From Atopomonas hussainii (GTDB lineage Bacteria > Pseudomonadota > Gammaproteobacteria > Pseudomonadales > Pseudomonadaceae): a DNA stretch of 64,000 nt. Position 1 is the first letter of the stretch, and every line of letters starts with the position of its first letter. Shown here piece by piece: positions 1-7,788 of the stretch. A model generated the notes under the pieces. That model worked only from the letters and a program-made list of their open reading frames with translations. It searched no databases and was not told where the DNA came from. The stretch is from contig NZ_FOAS01000003.1 in NCBI RefSeq assembly GCF_900109735.1, positions 62,001-126,000 on the forward strand, written 5' to 3'. A program made the translations under genes and the position numbers.

Positions 1-1
1 C

Positions 2-31
2 AGCTTGGCAACACCACGGCACACAACGTAG
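2..31 (+). CDS. C-terminal tail of an upstream cluster gene (partial)
   Basis: An open frame enters from the left edge and ends at TAG 29-31, leaving only the residues SLATPRHTT. The ribosome-binding GGAG of the next gene (34-37) follows at once, as expected in a tightly packed operon. In aryl polyene clusters the gene before this type of acyltransferase is often the ketosynthase-like chain-length factor. Nine residues cannot establish that, so identity is inference from context only. Confidence 0.3.
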   Translation, partial: SLATPRHTT

Positions 32-43
32 TTGGAGCTGGCA

Positions 44-820
44 ATGCCACAGAGCGCAGTAAAACAAGACGCCTACTATTGGCGCCTCATCGCCACCGCG
101 CTTAGCTTCAGCGTGTTCGGCATCGGTGGCGTGATCCTCTTACTGGTGGTGTTCCCGCTACAGAGCCTACTACCGGGCGACGCCTTGCAACGCCGCCGTC
201 GTGCGCGCCTTACCGTCAGTCGCCTCTTTATGTTCTTTATTAAGTTCATGCGCGCCATGGGCGTGCTGACCTTTCAGTTCGACGGCGCCGAACGCCTCGG
301 CCGCCCCGGCCAGCTGATTATTGCCAACCATCCTTCGCTACTGGATGTGGTGTTCTTAATTGCCCACCTGCGCGACACCGGCTGCGTGGTCAAAGAGAGC
401 CTGTGGCGCAACCCTAGCATGCGCGGCCCAGTGCAAGCCTGCGGCTACATCAGCAATAACGGCAGCGCTGAGATGCTCGACGACGCCGCGCAAACCCTGC
501 GCGATGGGCAAACCCTGATCATCTTCCCCGAAGGCACGCGCACCACGCCGGGCCTGCCGCCGACCTTCCATCGCGGCGCGGCAGCCATTGCCCTGCGCGG
601 CGCGCAGGTCATTACCCCGGTCTACATCAGCGTTAACCCCACCACGCTGACCAAAGCCGAGCCCTGGTATCGCATCCCCGCACGCCGCATGCACTACCAG
701 CTGCGCGTCGGCGCCGACCTGCAGCCGGCGCAGTATCTAGCGGGGCACTCGGCGCCCATTGCCTCGCGCCATCTCAACCAACAACTCCATCAGCAATACA
801 CGCAGGAGCTCGCCGTATGA
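44..820 (+). CDS. 1-acyl-glycerol-3-phosphate-type acyltransferase of the aryl polyene cluster
   Basis: A lysophospholipid acyltransferase (LPLAT/PlsC family) of 258 residues. A hydrophobic N-terminal segment (about residues 15-40) would hold it at the inner membrane. The catalytic HX4D box is seen as NHPSLLDVV and the substrate-binding block as FPEGTRTT. In aryl polyene clusters such enzymes are thought to build the lipid part to which the polyene is attached; the exact acceptor is not known from sequence. I chose ATG 44 because GGAG at 34-37 lies seven bases upstream, rather than the in-frame TTG at 32. The end overlaps the next start by four bases (ATGA), which implies translational coupling to the carrier proteins. 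Confidence 0.85.
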   Translation: MPQSAVKQDAYYWRLIATALSFSVFGIGGVILLLVVFPLQSLLPGDALQRRRRARLTVSRLFMFFIKFMRAMGVLTFQFDGAERLGRPGQLIIANHPSLLDVVFLIAHLRDTGCVVKESLWRNPSMRGPVQACGYISNNGSAEMLDDAAQTLRDGQTLIIFPEGTRTTPGLPPTFHRGAAAIALRGAQVITPVYISVNPTTLTKAEPWYRIPARRMHYQLRVGADLQPAQYLAGHSAPIASRHLNQQLHQQYTQELAV

Positions 821-1077
821 GCCAACTGGAACAAGAGATCAAAACGCTCATCATTGAGTCCCTCGGCTTAGAGGATATGACGCCCAGCGATATCGACAGC
901 CAAGCGGTTTTATTTGGCGACGGTTTGGGTCTCGACAGTGTCGACGCTTTGGAATTGGGCCTGGCGATTCAAAAGCGCTACGGCATTAAAATCGACGCGG
1001 AATCCAAAGACACCCGTGAGCATTTTCGCAACGTGGCCAGCCTAGCGGCCTTTGTCAGCCAGCACCGTAGCGCCTAA
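817..1077 (+). CDS. Acyl carrier protein 1 of the aryl polyene cluster
   Basis: A small acidic protein of 86 residues with the acyl carrier fold. The phosphopantetheine attachment serine sits in GLDSVDALEL (about residues 40-49), and the flanking helices match the ACP family. It would carry the aryl-primed growing polyene as a thioester in the cytoplasm. It is the first of two adjacent, clearly different carrier proteins; paired ACPs are typical of aryl polyene systems, where one may hold the starter and the other the chain. The start overlaps the previous stop (ATGA). The division of labour between the two ACPs is not visible from sequence. Confidence 0.9.
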   Translation: MSQLEQEIKTLIIESLGLEDMTPSDIDSQAVLFGDGLGLDSVDALELGLAIQKRYGIKIDAESKDTREHFRNVASLAAFVSQHRSA

Positions 1078-1090
1078 GGACGCCCTCCCC

Positions 1091-1345
1091 ATGCAAAGCC
1101 GAGAAGACGTATTCAATACCCTGCGCGAAGCGCTGATCGAACTGTTTGAACTAAGCCCGGAGAGCATCACCGGCGACGCTAACCTGTATGAAGATTTGGA
1201 AATCGACAGCATCGACGCCGTCGACCTGATCGACCACATCAAGCGCCAGACCGGCAAAAAGCTGGCCGCCGAAGACTTTAAGAGCGTGCGCACCGTCGAC
1301 GACGTGGTCGATGCGGTGTTCCGCCTCGCCCAGCAAGACGCATGA
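1091..1345 (+). CDS. Acyl carrier protein 2 of the aryl polyene cluster
   Basis: The second acyl carrier protein, 84 residues. The phosphopantetheine serine is in EIDSIDAVDLID, preceded by the usual NLYEDLE turn. I prefer ATG 1091 over an upstream in-frame start at 1052, because 1052 lies inside the first ACP gene and AGGA at 1077-1080 serves ATG 1091. The protein is only distantly similar to its neighbour, so this is not a recent tandem duplication. It ends in an ATGA overlap with the membrane protein gene that follows. Likely roles are loading of the activated aryl acid by the AMP ligase encoded downstream, or carrying the extended chain. Confidence 0.9.
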   Translation: MQSREDVFNTLREALIELFELSPESITGDANLYEDLEIDSIDAVDLIDHIKRQTGKKLAAEDFKSVRTVDDVVDAVFRLAQQDA

Positions 1346-1887
1346 CACGCCTAGCCAGCACCGCTCTGGTGCTGGTGGGCTTGCTCTACCCGTTTGCCGT
1401 GTACTTTGGCCTAGAGCATGTTTCACCACGCTGGTTTGCCCTACTGCTGGCCGCCCTCTGGCTAATGCGGGCGCTGACGGCTACCCGCCAGCCGGGCACT
1501 TGGCAACTACCCGCACTGGCCTTGGTGTTTTGCGGCGTGTTGGCAATTAGCGCCGACGACCAGCTACTACGCCTCTACCCCGTGCTGATTAACGCCGGCC
1601 TCGCCGCCTTGTTCGCCCACAGTTTGTATCACGGCATGCCGGTCATTGAGCGCTTAGCGCGTCTGCAAGAGCCGGACTTACCACCGAGCGGCGTGCGTTA
1701 TACCCGGCAAGTGACCAAAGTCTGGCTGGCGTTTTTTCTCGCCAACGGCAGCGTTGCACTGCTGCTCAGCCTGTGGGCGCCGCTAAGTTGGTGGACGCTG
1801 TACAACGGCCTGATTGCCTACCTGCTAATGGGCTGTCTGTTTATTGTGGAATGGCTGGTGCGCCAGCGCGTTAAGGCCCAAGCATGA
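1342..1887 (+). CDS. COG4648-type integral membrane protein of the aryl polyene cluster
   Basis: A 181-residue very hydrophobic protein with about five or six membrane segments (for example around residues 5-22, 28-42, 52-68, 74-95, 125-145 and 150-172). It resembles the COG4648 family found almost only in aryl polyene and related pigment clusters; no enzymatic motif is visible. It sits between the carrier proteins and the AMP ligase, overlapping both by four bases, so it is probably made in step with them. It may help place the soluble synthase at the membrane, but that is inference. The product has no established biochemical function that I know of. Confidence 0.75.
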   Translation: MTRLASTALVLVGLLYPFAVYFGLEHVSPRWFALLLAALWLMRALTATRQPGTWQLPALALVFCGVLAISADDQLLRLYPVLINAGLAALFAHSLYHGMPVIERLARLQEPDLPPSGVRYTRQVTKVWLAFFLANGSVALLLSLWAPLSWWTLYNGLIAYLLMGCLFIVEWLVRQRVKAQA

Positions 1888-3578
1888 GCTGGATTAATCT
1901 ACACGAGCTATTGCTCGCACCGACACACGACCGTCTGCTGTGCCAGCAACCCGAACTGAGCCTAAGCCAGTGGCAAGCGCGCACCTTGCGCTTGGCCGCC
2001 AGCCTAGCCGAGTGCAACAGCCAGCGGATTGCCCTGCACTGTTTAGACGCCCTTAACCTAGCCAGCGGTCTATTTGCCGCGTGGCGCGTGGGTGCTGAGG
2101 TTTACCTGCTTAGCGATGTGCAACCTGCCAGCCTTGCCAACCTAGAAGGCCGTGCCGATCTCTGCTTGGGCGACCATCAGCAAGCGCCGCTTACCGACAT
2201 CGAACAACTGATTGCCAACGCTCACGAGCCCTTAGCCGGCCAAGCCCTAGCCGCCGAGCAAGCCTGCCTGTGGGTGTGCACCTCTGGCTCCAGCGGCCAG
2301 CCAAAACAAATCCGCAAGACCCTCGCCCAACTGGCGGCCGAGGTGCAGGTGCTCGAGCAGCTCTGGGGCGCGCAGTTGGGCAGCGCGCAAATCCTAGGTA
2401 GCGTCGCCACGCAGCATCTGTACGGCTTGTTATTCCGCCTGTTGTGGCCCATGGCCGCTGGGCGTTGCTTACACCCCTTACAACTGGGTTATCCCGAAGA
2501 TGTGCTCGCACAGGTGCAGCGCCAACCGCGCAGCGCGTGGGTGGCGAGCCCGGCCTTGCTCAAACGCCTTCCTGAGCACCTGCCTTGGTCGGCCCAGCGC
2601 GAGCGCCTGTGCAGCGTGTTTTCTTCCGGTGGACCACTGCCCGCCAGCGCCAGCGCGCAAGTGGCCGACTGGCTAGGTCACGCGCCGCTGGAAATCTATG
2701 GCAGCTCAGAAACCGGCGGCATTGCCTGGCGCCAAGGCGGCGAGTATTGGCAAGCCCTGCCGGGCGTTGCGCTCAGCGCCGATGAAAGCGGCGCGCTACA
2801 GGTGCGTTCGGCGTTTTTACCGGCCGGGCACTGTGAGGTGATGGCCGATCAGGTCGCCTTCGCGCCGCAAGGCATGCGTCTGCTGCAACGCCTCGACCGC
2901 ATCGTTAAATTGGAAGAAAAGCGCATCGCCCTGCCCGCACTAGAACAGCGTTTAGAGCAACATCCGTGGGTCGCCGAATGTCGTCTCGGGCTGATTGAAG
3001 CGGGCCGCGCGCATCTAGGCGCGCTCGTGGTGCTTAACACTGCCGGGCGTCACGCCTTACGTAATGGTGGTCGCCGCGCACTGACCGACGCCCTACGCAA
3101 ACACCTCCATGGCCACTGCGAAAACCTCGCCTTGCCGCGCCGCTGGCGCTTGCTCGAGCAGTTGCCGGTCAACGCCCAAGGCAAATTAGGCCAAGCGCAG
3201 ATCAACGCCTTGCTCTTGGCTGAGCGTCCACGCCACGCCGAGGTGCTTAATCAACACAGCAGTGCTGATGGCCTGCATTTACAGCTGCGCATCCCGTTGG
3301 ATCTGGCCCACTTTAGCGGCCACTTCCCCGCCACCCCGGTGGTACCGGGCGTGCTGCTGATCGACTGGGCCATCGACTTCGGTCGTCAGTACCTGCAGCT
3401 AGCTGGGCGTTTTAGCGGCATGGAAGTGATCAAGTTCCAACGCCTACTGCGCCCCGGCGACGAGCCGGTGATGACCCTGCGTTTTGATGCCGCCAAAGGC
3501 AAACTGCACTTCGCCGTGCGCTGCGCCGACGAGCCCTGCGCCAGCGGCCGCATTCGCTGGGAGAGCACAGATGTTTAA
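1884..3578 (+). CDS. Fused AMP-dependent acyl ligase and hotdog dehydratase
   Basis: A 564-residue two-part enzyme. Residues 1-445 are an ANL adenylation domain: phosphate loop CTSGSSGQPK (132-141), acyl-AMP motif IYGSSETGG (271-279), and a C-terminal lysine in VNAQGKLG (K434). Residues about 455-560 are a hotdog 3-hydroxyacyl-ACP dehydratase with HFPATPVVPGV (480-490) and LLID; the His480/Asp494 pair resembles FabA rather than the His/Glu of FabZ. It would activate the aryl acid from the ammonia-lyase and load it on an ACP, while the second domain dehydrates beta-hydroxy intermediates during polyene growth. In the described Escherichia and Xenorhabdus systems these are, as I recall, separate ApeH and ApeI proteins, so this is an H-I fusion. 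Starts and stops overlap both neighbours. Confidence 0.85.
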   Translation: MSWINLHELLLAPTHDRLLCQQPELSLSQWQARTLRLAASLAECNSQRIALHCLDALNLASGLFAAWRVGAEVYLLSDVQPASLANLEGRADLCLGDHQQAPLTDIEQLIANAHEPLAGQALAAEQACLWVCTSGSSGQPKQIRKTLAQLAAEVQVLEQLWGAQLGSAQILGSVATQHLYGLLFRLLWPMAAGRCLHPLQLGYPEDVLAQVQRQPRSAWVASPALLKRLPEHLPWSAQRERLCSVFSSGGPLPASASAQVADWLGHAPLEIYGSSETGGIAWRQGGEYWQALPGVALSADESGALQVRSAFLPAGHCEVMADQVAFAPQGMRLLQRLDRIVKLEEKRIALPALEQRLEQHPWVAECRLGLIEAGRAHLGALVVLNTAGRHALRNGGRRALTDALRKHLHGHCENLALPRRWRLLEQLPVNAQGKLGQAQINALLLAERPRHAEVLNQHSSADGLHLQLRIPLDLAHFSGHFPATPVVPGVLLIDWAIDFGRQYLQLAGRFSGMEVIKFQRLLRPGDEPVMTLRFDAAKGKLHFAVRCADEPCASGRIRWESTDV

Positions 3579-4314
3579 GCCCTGTGCGGTAATCCCCGTG
3601 TATAACCACGAAGGCCCACTGCCCGGCGTGGTGGCTGCCCTGCGTGCCGCTGGCTTGCCTTGCGTGCTGGTCGACGATGCCTCCAGCGCCAGCTGCCAAG
3701 CGGTGATGCAACGTTTAGCGGCAGAGCCTGCGGTGTATCTGGTCAGTCTGCCGCATAACCTCGGCAAAGGCGGCGCGGTGATGGCTGGTTTACGTGCGGC
3801 GGACGCGCAAGGCTTTACTCATGCCTTACAGGTCGATGCCGACGGCCAGCATTGCCTGGATGACGTGCAGCGTTTTCTGTCTGCCGGCGCGGCAGCCCCT
3901 GAACAGCTAATTTGCGGCTACCCGGAATACGACGCCAGCATCCCTAAGGGGCGTTTGTACGGTCGTTATCTGACCCATGTGTGGGTATGGATTAACACCC
4001 TCTCGCTGAGCATTCGCGATTCTATGTGCGGCTTTCGCCTCTACCCTTTAACGCCCGTACTGGCCGTGCTCGACAGCGCCAAACTGGGCCTGCGCATGGA
4101 TTTCGATCCGGAAATTCTCGTGCGCCTGCATTGGCGCGGGCAGCCCATGCAGTGGCTGGCCACCCGAGTGACCTACCCCGAAGACGGCCTCTCACACTTT
4201 CGCTTATGGCAAGACAACTGGCTGATATCGCGCATGCACGCGCGGCTGTTCTTCGGCATGTTGTGCCGCGCCCCAGCCTTGCTGTACCGCCGCTTGAGGG
4301 CAGATCGCCGATGA
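3571..4314 (+). CDS. Family 2 glycosyltransferase of the aryl polyene cluster
   Basis: A 247-residue GT-A fold enzyme. The N-terminal nucleotide-sugar site reads AVIPVYNHEG, followed by VLVDDASS and the metal-binding QVDADGQH. A basic C-terminus suggests membrane association. It resembles dolichyl-phosphate-mannose-synthase-like GT2 enzymes in pigment clusters and probably adds a sugar or related group to the lipid-anchored polyene; the donor is unknown. The start is ATG 3571, inside the last codons of the ligase gene (8-base overlap). Earlier in-frame starts would extend far into that gene and lack family similarity. It ends in an ATGA overlap with the acyltransferase that follows. Confidence 0.85.
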   Translation: MFKPCAVIPVYNHEGPLPGVVAALRAAGLPCVLVDDASSASCQAVMQRLAAEPAVYLVSLPHNLGKGGAVMAGLRAADAQGFTHALQVDADGQHCLDDVQRFLSAGAAAPEQLICGYPEYDASIPKGRLYGRYLTHVWVWINTLSLSIRDSMCGFRLYPLTPVLAVLDSAKLGLRMDFDPEILVRLHWRGQPMQWLATRVTYPEDGLSHFRLWQDNWLISRMHARLFFGMLCRAPALLYRRLRADRR

Positions 4315-5243
4315 GCCAGAACACCTGGGCGCAAGAAAAAGAGCGCGGTTCATTGCTGCTGATGCGCTTCACCGCGTGGTGTGCGCGGCATTTAGGTCGG
4401 CGCCTGATTAGCCCGCTGCTGCACGTGATCGTGCTGTACTTTTTTATTTTTGGCCGCCGTGCGCGCCAGAGCATTTACACCTACCAAAGCCAACTGGCGA
4501 AGTTCGCCCCCGAGCAACAACCAGCGGCCAGCTACTGGCGAGTGTTCCAGCAATTCATGTGCTTTGCCGAAGCGTTGCTCGACAAGCTGGACGCCTGGCA
4601 AGGCAAGATTCAGCGCCAGCAACTGCTGTTTAACGACCCCGAGTTGATTCCGCGCTTGCAGCGCCAAGGCCAAGGCGTGCTGCTGATGGGCTCGCACTTA
4701 GGCAATTTAGAGGTCTGCCGCGCCATGGCGCAGCTCACCGACCGCGTGCCGCTCAATGTGCTGGTGCACACCAAGCACGCCGTGCAGTTCAACCAGCTGC
4801 TCGGCGATAGCGGCGCCAGCCACCTTAACCTGCTGCAAGTCACCGAAGTCGGCCCCGACACCATGATGATGCTCAACGAGCGCCTAGCACGCGGCGAATG
4901 GGTAGTGATTGTCGGCGACCGCATCCCCGTGCACGGCGGCCGCACCGTAGAGGTGGACTTCCTCGGCGCCAAAGCCCCGCTACCGCAAGGCCCGTACCTA
5001 CTCGCCGGCTTGCTGCAATGCCCGGTGTATTTGCTGTTTTGCCTGCGCCAGGGCAAGCAATTTCGTATCGACCTCGAACACTTTAGCGATGGCATTCGCT
5101 GGAAGCGCAGCACCCGCGAGGCGGTGATTGCCGAGCAGGCGCAGCGCTACGCCGACCGCTTGGCCGAGCAGTGCCTACGCGCACCGCTGCAATGGTTCAA
5201 TTTTTATCCCTTCTGGAGTTCCCATGCCCCCCGCCAAGACTGA
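4311..5243 (+). CDS. LpxL/HtrB-like lipid acyltransferase of the aryl polyene cluster
   Basis: A 310-residue member of the lysophospholipid acyltransferase family related to LpxL/LpxM, the late acyltransferases of lipid A. The HX4E-type catalytic box is GSHLGNLEV, with VGDRIPVHGGR further on as the second conserved block. The membrane segment around LLHVIVLYFFIFG (about residues 37-50) places it at the inner membrane. In aryl polyene clusters this enzyme is a candidate for moving the polyene or an acyl chain onto the glycolipid acceptor. The start ATG 4311 forms ATGA with the GT2 stop, and the end overlaps the ammonia-lyase gene by 20 bases. Confidence 0.85.
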   Translation: MSQNTWAQEKERGSLLLMRFTAWCARHLGRRLISPLLHVIVLYFFIFGRRARQSIYTYQSQLAKFAPEQQPAASYWRVFQQFMCFAEALLDKLDAWQGKIQRQQLLFNDPELIPRLQRQGQGVLLMGSHLGNLEVCRAMAQLTDRVPLNVLVHTKHAVQFNQLLGDSGASHLNLLQVTEVGPDTMMMLNERLARGEWVVIVGDRIPVHGGRTVEVDFLGAKAPLPQGPYLLAGLLQCPVYLLFCLRQGKQFRIDLEHFSDGIRWKRSTREAVIAEQAQRYADRLAEQCLRAPLQWFNFYPFWSSHAPRQD

Positions 5244-6774
5244 ACCCGGCCTGACGTTTGGCACCGCCGCGTTACGCATTGAAGACATTGTTGCGTTGGC
5301 CCGCCGCAGCACGCGCAGCCAGCTCGACAACGCAGCGGATTTTGTTGAGAACATCCGTGCTGGGGCGCGTTTTCTGGAAAACCTGCTGGCCCGCGAAGGG
5401 GTGATCTACGGCGTCACCACCGGCTATGGCGACTCCTGTGTGGTGGCGATTCCACCGGCGGTGGTCGATGAACTGCCGCGCCATTTGTACACCTTCCACG
5501 GCTGTGGCTTAGGCCAACTGCTCGACGATGAAGCCACCCGTGCTGTGCTGGCCGTGCGCTTACAGTCGCTGTGTCAGGGTGTGTCGGGCGTGCGCTATGA
5601 GCTGCTGGAGCAACTGCACGCGCTGCTAGAGCACGATGTGCTGCCGCTGATTCCCGAAGAAGGCTCGGTCGGCGCCAGTGGCGATCTCACCCCGCTGAGC
5701 TACGTCGCCGCAGCGCTGGCTGGCGAACGCGACGTGCGCCACCAGGGCGAGCGCCTAAGCGCTGCCGACGCCCTGCGCGCCTGCGGCCGCGCGCCCTTGC
5801 CGCTCAAGCCCAAAGAAGGCTTAGCGCTGATGAACGGCACGGCGGTGATGACGGCACTGGCCTGTCTGGCCTTCGACCGCGCCAACTATCTGCTACAGCT
5901 GGCCACGCGCATCACCGCGATGAACGTGGTCGCCTTGCAAGGCAACCCCCAGCACTTTGACGAGCGCCTGTTTGCCGCCAAACCACACCCTGGGCAAACC
6001 CAAGTCGCTGCGTGGCTACGTGCGGATCTGGCGATTGAAGGCCCGCAAGCGCCGCTGCATCGCCTGCAAGATCGCTACTCGCTGCGCTGTGCGCCGCATG
6101 TGCTGGGCGTACTGGCCGACAGCCTGCCGTTCCTGCGCCAACTGATCGAAACCGAACTGAATAGCGCCAACGACAACCCGCTGATCGACCCACACGCCGA
6201 GCGCGTACTGCATGGCGGGCACTTCTACGGCGGGCACATCGCCTTTGCTATGGACAGCCTGAAAAACCTGATCGCCAACGTCGCCGATTTGCTCGACCGG
6301 CAACTGGCCCTGCTGGTCGACACCCGCTACAACCATGGCCTGCCGAGCAACTTATCCGGCGCGCCGCACGAGCGCGCCATGCTCAACCACGGCTTTAAAG
6401 CCGTGCAGATCGGCGCCAGCGCTTGGACTGCCGAAGCGCTTAAACACACCATGCCGGCCAGCGTGTTCTCCCGCTCGACCGAGTGCCACAACCAAGACAA
6501 GGTCAGCATGGGCACCATCGCCGCGCGCGATGCGTTGCGCGTACTGAGCCTCACCGAGCAAGTCGCCGTGGCCACGCTGTTGGCGGCGCGCCAAGGCCTG
6601 TGGCTGCGCGAACAAGCCGGCGAGCTAGGCGAGCTACCCGCGCCCTTGGCCGAAACCTACGCCAGCCTGAATCACGATTACCCGCCCGTCATCGAAGACC
6701 GCGCCCTAGAAGCCGAGCTGCGCCAGCTGCTCAGCCAACTGCGCGCCCAGCACTGGAGGCTCTATGCGCGGTAA
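5224..6774 (+). CDS. MIO-dependent aromatic amino acid ammonia-lyase
   Basis: A 516-residue member of the histidine/phenylalanine/tyrosine ammonia-lyase family. Ala-Ser-Gly at 151-153 (GSVGASGDLTPLSY) will cyclise to the MIO electrophile, and the catalytic tyrosine is Y62 in IYGVTTGYG. The substrate-selecting pair at the position of His-Leu in bacterial tyrosine lyases is Phe91-His92 (FHGCG), not that of a classical PAL or TAL. The enzyme most likely makes cinnamate or 4-coumarate as the aryl starter, so this cluster need not draw on the chorismate-lyase route. The start ATG 5224 lies within the previous gene (20-base overlap). It is followed by a thioesterase that overlaps its end. Confidence 0.88.
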   Translation: MPPAKTEPGLTFGTAALRIEDIVALARRSTRSQLDNAADFVENIRAGARFLENLLAREGVIYGVTTGYGDSCVVAIPPAVVDELPRHLYTFHGCGLGQLLDDEATRAVLAVRLQSLCQGVSGVRYELLEQLHALLEHDVLPLIPEEGSVGASGDLTPLSYVAAALAGERDVRHQGERLSAADALRACGRAPLPLKPKEGLALMNGTAVMTALACLAFDRANYLLQLATRITAMNVVALQGNPQHFDERLFAAKPHPGQTQVAAWLRADLAIEGPQAPLHRLQDRYSLRCAPHVLGVLADSLPFLRQLIETELNSANDNPLIDPHAERVLHGGHFYGGHIAFAMDSLKNLIANVADLLDRQLALLVDTRYNHGLPSNLSGAPHERAMLNHGFKAVQIGASAWTAEALKHTMPASVFSRSTECHNQDKVSMGTIAARDALRVLSLTEQVAVATLLAARQGLWLREQAGELGELPAPLAETYASLNHDYPPVIEDRALEAELRQLLSQLRAQHWRLYAR

Positions 6775-7201
6775 AGGTGTGCTGCAAGCCAGCTTCGAGC
6801 TGGAAGTGCCGTTTTTTGATGTCGATATGATGACCGTGGTCTGGCACGGCCACTACATCAAATACCTCGAACAAGCGCGCTGCTTGCTGCTCGACCGCAT
6901 CGGCCATGGCTACACGCAGATGTTCGAATCAGGCTACGCCTGGCCGGTGATCGACCTGCAAGTGCGCTACGTAAAACCGGCGCGTTTCGGCCAGCAACTG
7001 CGCGTCACCGCCGACCTGATCGAGTGGGAAAATCGCCTGAAGATTCACTACCTCGTCTGTGATGCCGCCAGTGGCGAGAGGCTCACCCGCGCCAGCACCA
7101 TCCAAGTGGCTGTCGAGGTGCACAGTATGGAAATGCAGCTGGCTTCACCGCGCGTATTTACCGACGCCGTTGAACGCACTTTGGCAGCCAAGCCCGCATG
7201 A
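6764..7201 (+). CDS. 4-hydroxybenzoyl-CoA-type thioesterase
   Basis: A 145-residue hotdog thioesterase of the 4HBT family. The signature DVDMMTVVWHGHYIKYLEQAR (split across about residues 20-40) carries the catalytic aspartate early in the block and the conserved HGHY. In aryl polyene clusters a protein of this type releases or edits acyl-ACP intermediates in the cytoplasm. The start ATG 6764 has GGAGG at 6756-6760 and overlaps the lyase by 11 bases. The stop overlaps the start of the LolA-like gene. The assignment to the family is firm; whether it releases product or clears misprimed ACP is not decided by sequence. Confidence 0.88.
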   Translation: MRGKGVLQASFELEVPFFDVDMMTVVWHGHYIKYLEQARCLLLDRIGHGYTQMFESGYAWPVIDLQVRYVKPARFGQQLRVTADLIEWENRLKIHYLVCDAASGERLTRASTIQVAVEVHSMEMQLASPRVFTDAVERTLAAKPA

Positions 7202-7788
7202 TGCGCGCAGTCTGTTTCGCGCTCGCCCTACTCGCCAGTCACGCCTGGGGGTTTGACTTGGCTGCGCTGGAGCAGCAGCTCGCACACCACCAGCGTATTC
7301 ACGGCCAGTTCAGCCAAAGCCGGTTTATTCCCGGCTTAGCCGCGCCGCTGCAAAGCCACGGCCGTTTTGTGATGGATCGCCAGCAGGGTTTGCTCTGGCA
7401 GTTAGCGCAGCCTTGGCAACTTAACCTGCGCTTAACCGCGCAAGGCCTCGCGCAGCAACAAGACGGTCAATGGCTGAGCCTTAACGCACAACATGCCAGC
7501 AGCCACACCTCGCGTTTGTTCTTGGCGTTGCTGCGCGGTGATCGCGCCGAGCTCGACAAGCTGTTCGACAGCCAACTCAGCGGCAGCAGTGCGCAATGGC
7601 AGCTGACCTTGCAGCCCAAGAGCCTGCTGCTGAAGCAAATTTTTACCCGTATCGAGGTGCGCGGCGGCGCGCTGCTTGAGCAGATCGACCTGCACGACAC
7701 CAGCGGCGAGCACACCCGCCTCACCTTTAGCGCGCAGCACACCGACCAGCCACTCAGCCCGCAGGAAGCGCTCGATCTTGCGCCCTGA
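7198..7788 (+). CDS. LolA-like periplasmic lipid carrier of the aryl polyene cluster
   Basis: A 196-residue exported protein: a short signal peptide ends near ALLASHAWG, then a LolA-like beta-barrel half follows (FDLAALEQQLAHHQRIHGQFSQSRF and LLWQLAQPWQL are typical blocks). LolA carries hydrophobic cargo across the periplasm to the outer membrane. Versions in pigment clusters are thought to carry the lipid-linked polyene, with the adjacent MMPL protein as the export partner. There are two adjacent start codons, 7198 and 7201; the first overlaps the thioesterase stop (ATGA) and is used here. It is not the housekeeping lolA, which lies elsewhere in Pseudomonas. Confidence 0.82.
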   Translation: MMRAVCFALALLASHAWGFDLAALEQQLAHHQRIHGQFSQSRFIPGLAAPLQSHGRFVMDRQQGLLWQLAQPWQLNLRLTAQGLAQQQDGQWLSLNAQHASSHTSRLFLALLRGDRAELDKLFDSQLSGSSAQWQLTLQPKSLLLKQIFTRIEVRGGALLEQIDLHDTSGEHTRLTFSAQHTDQPLSPQEALDLAP

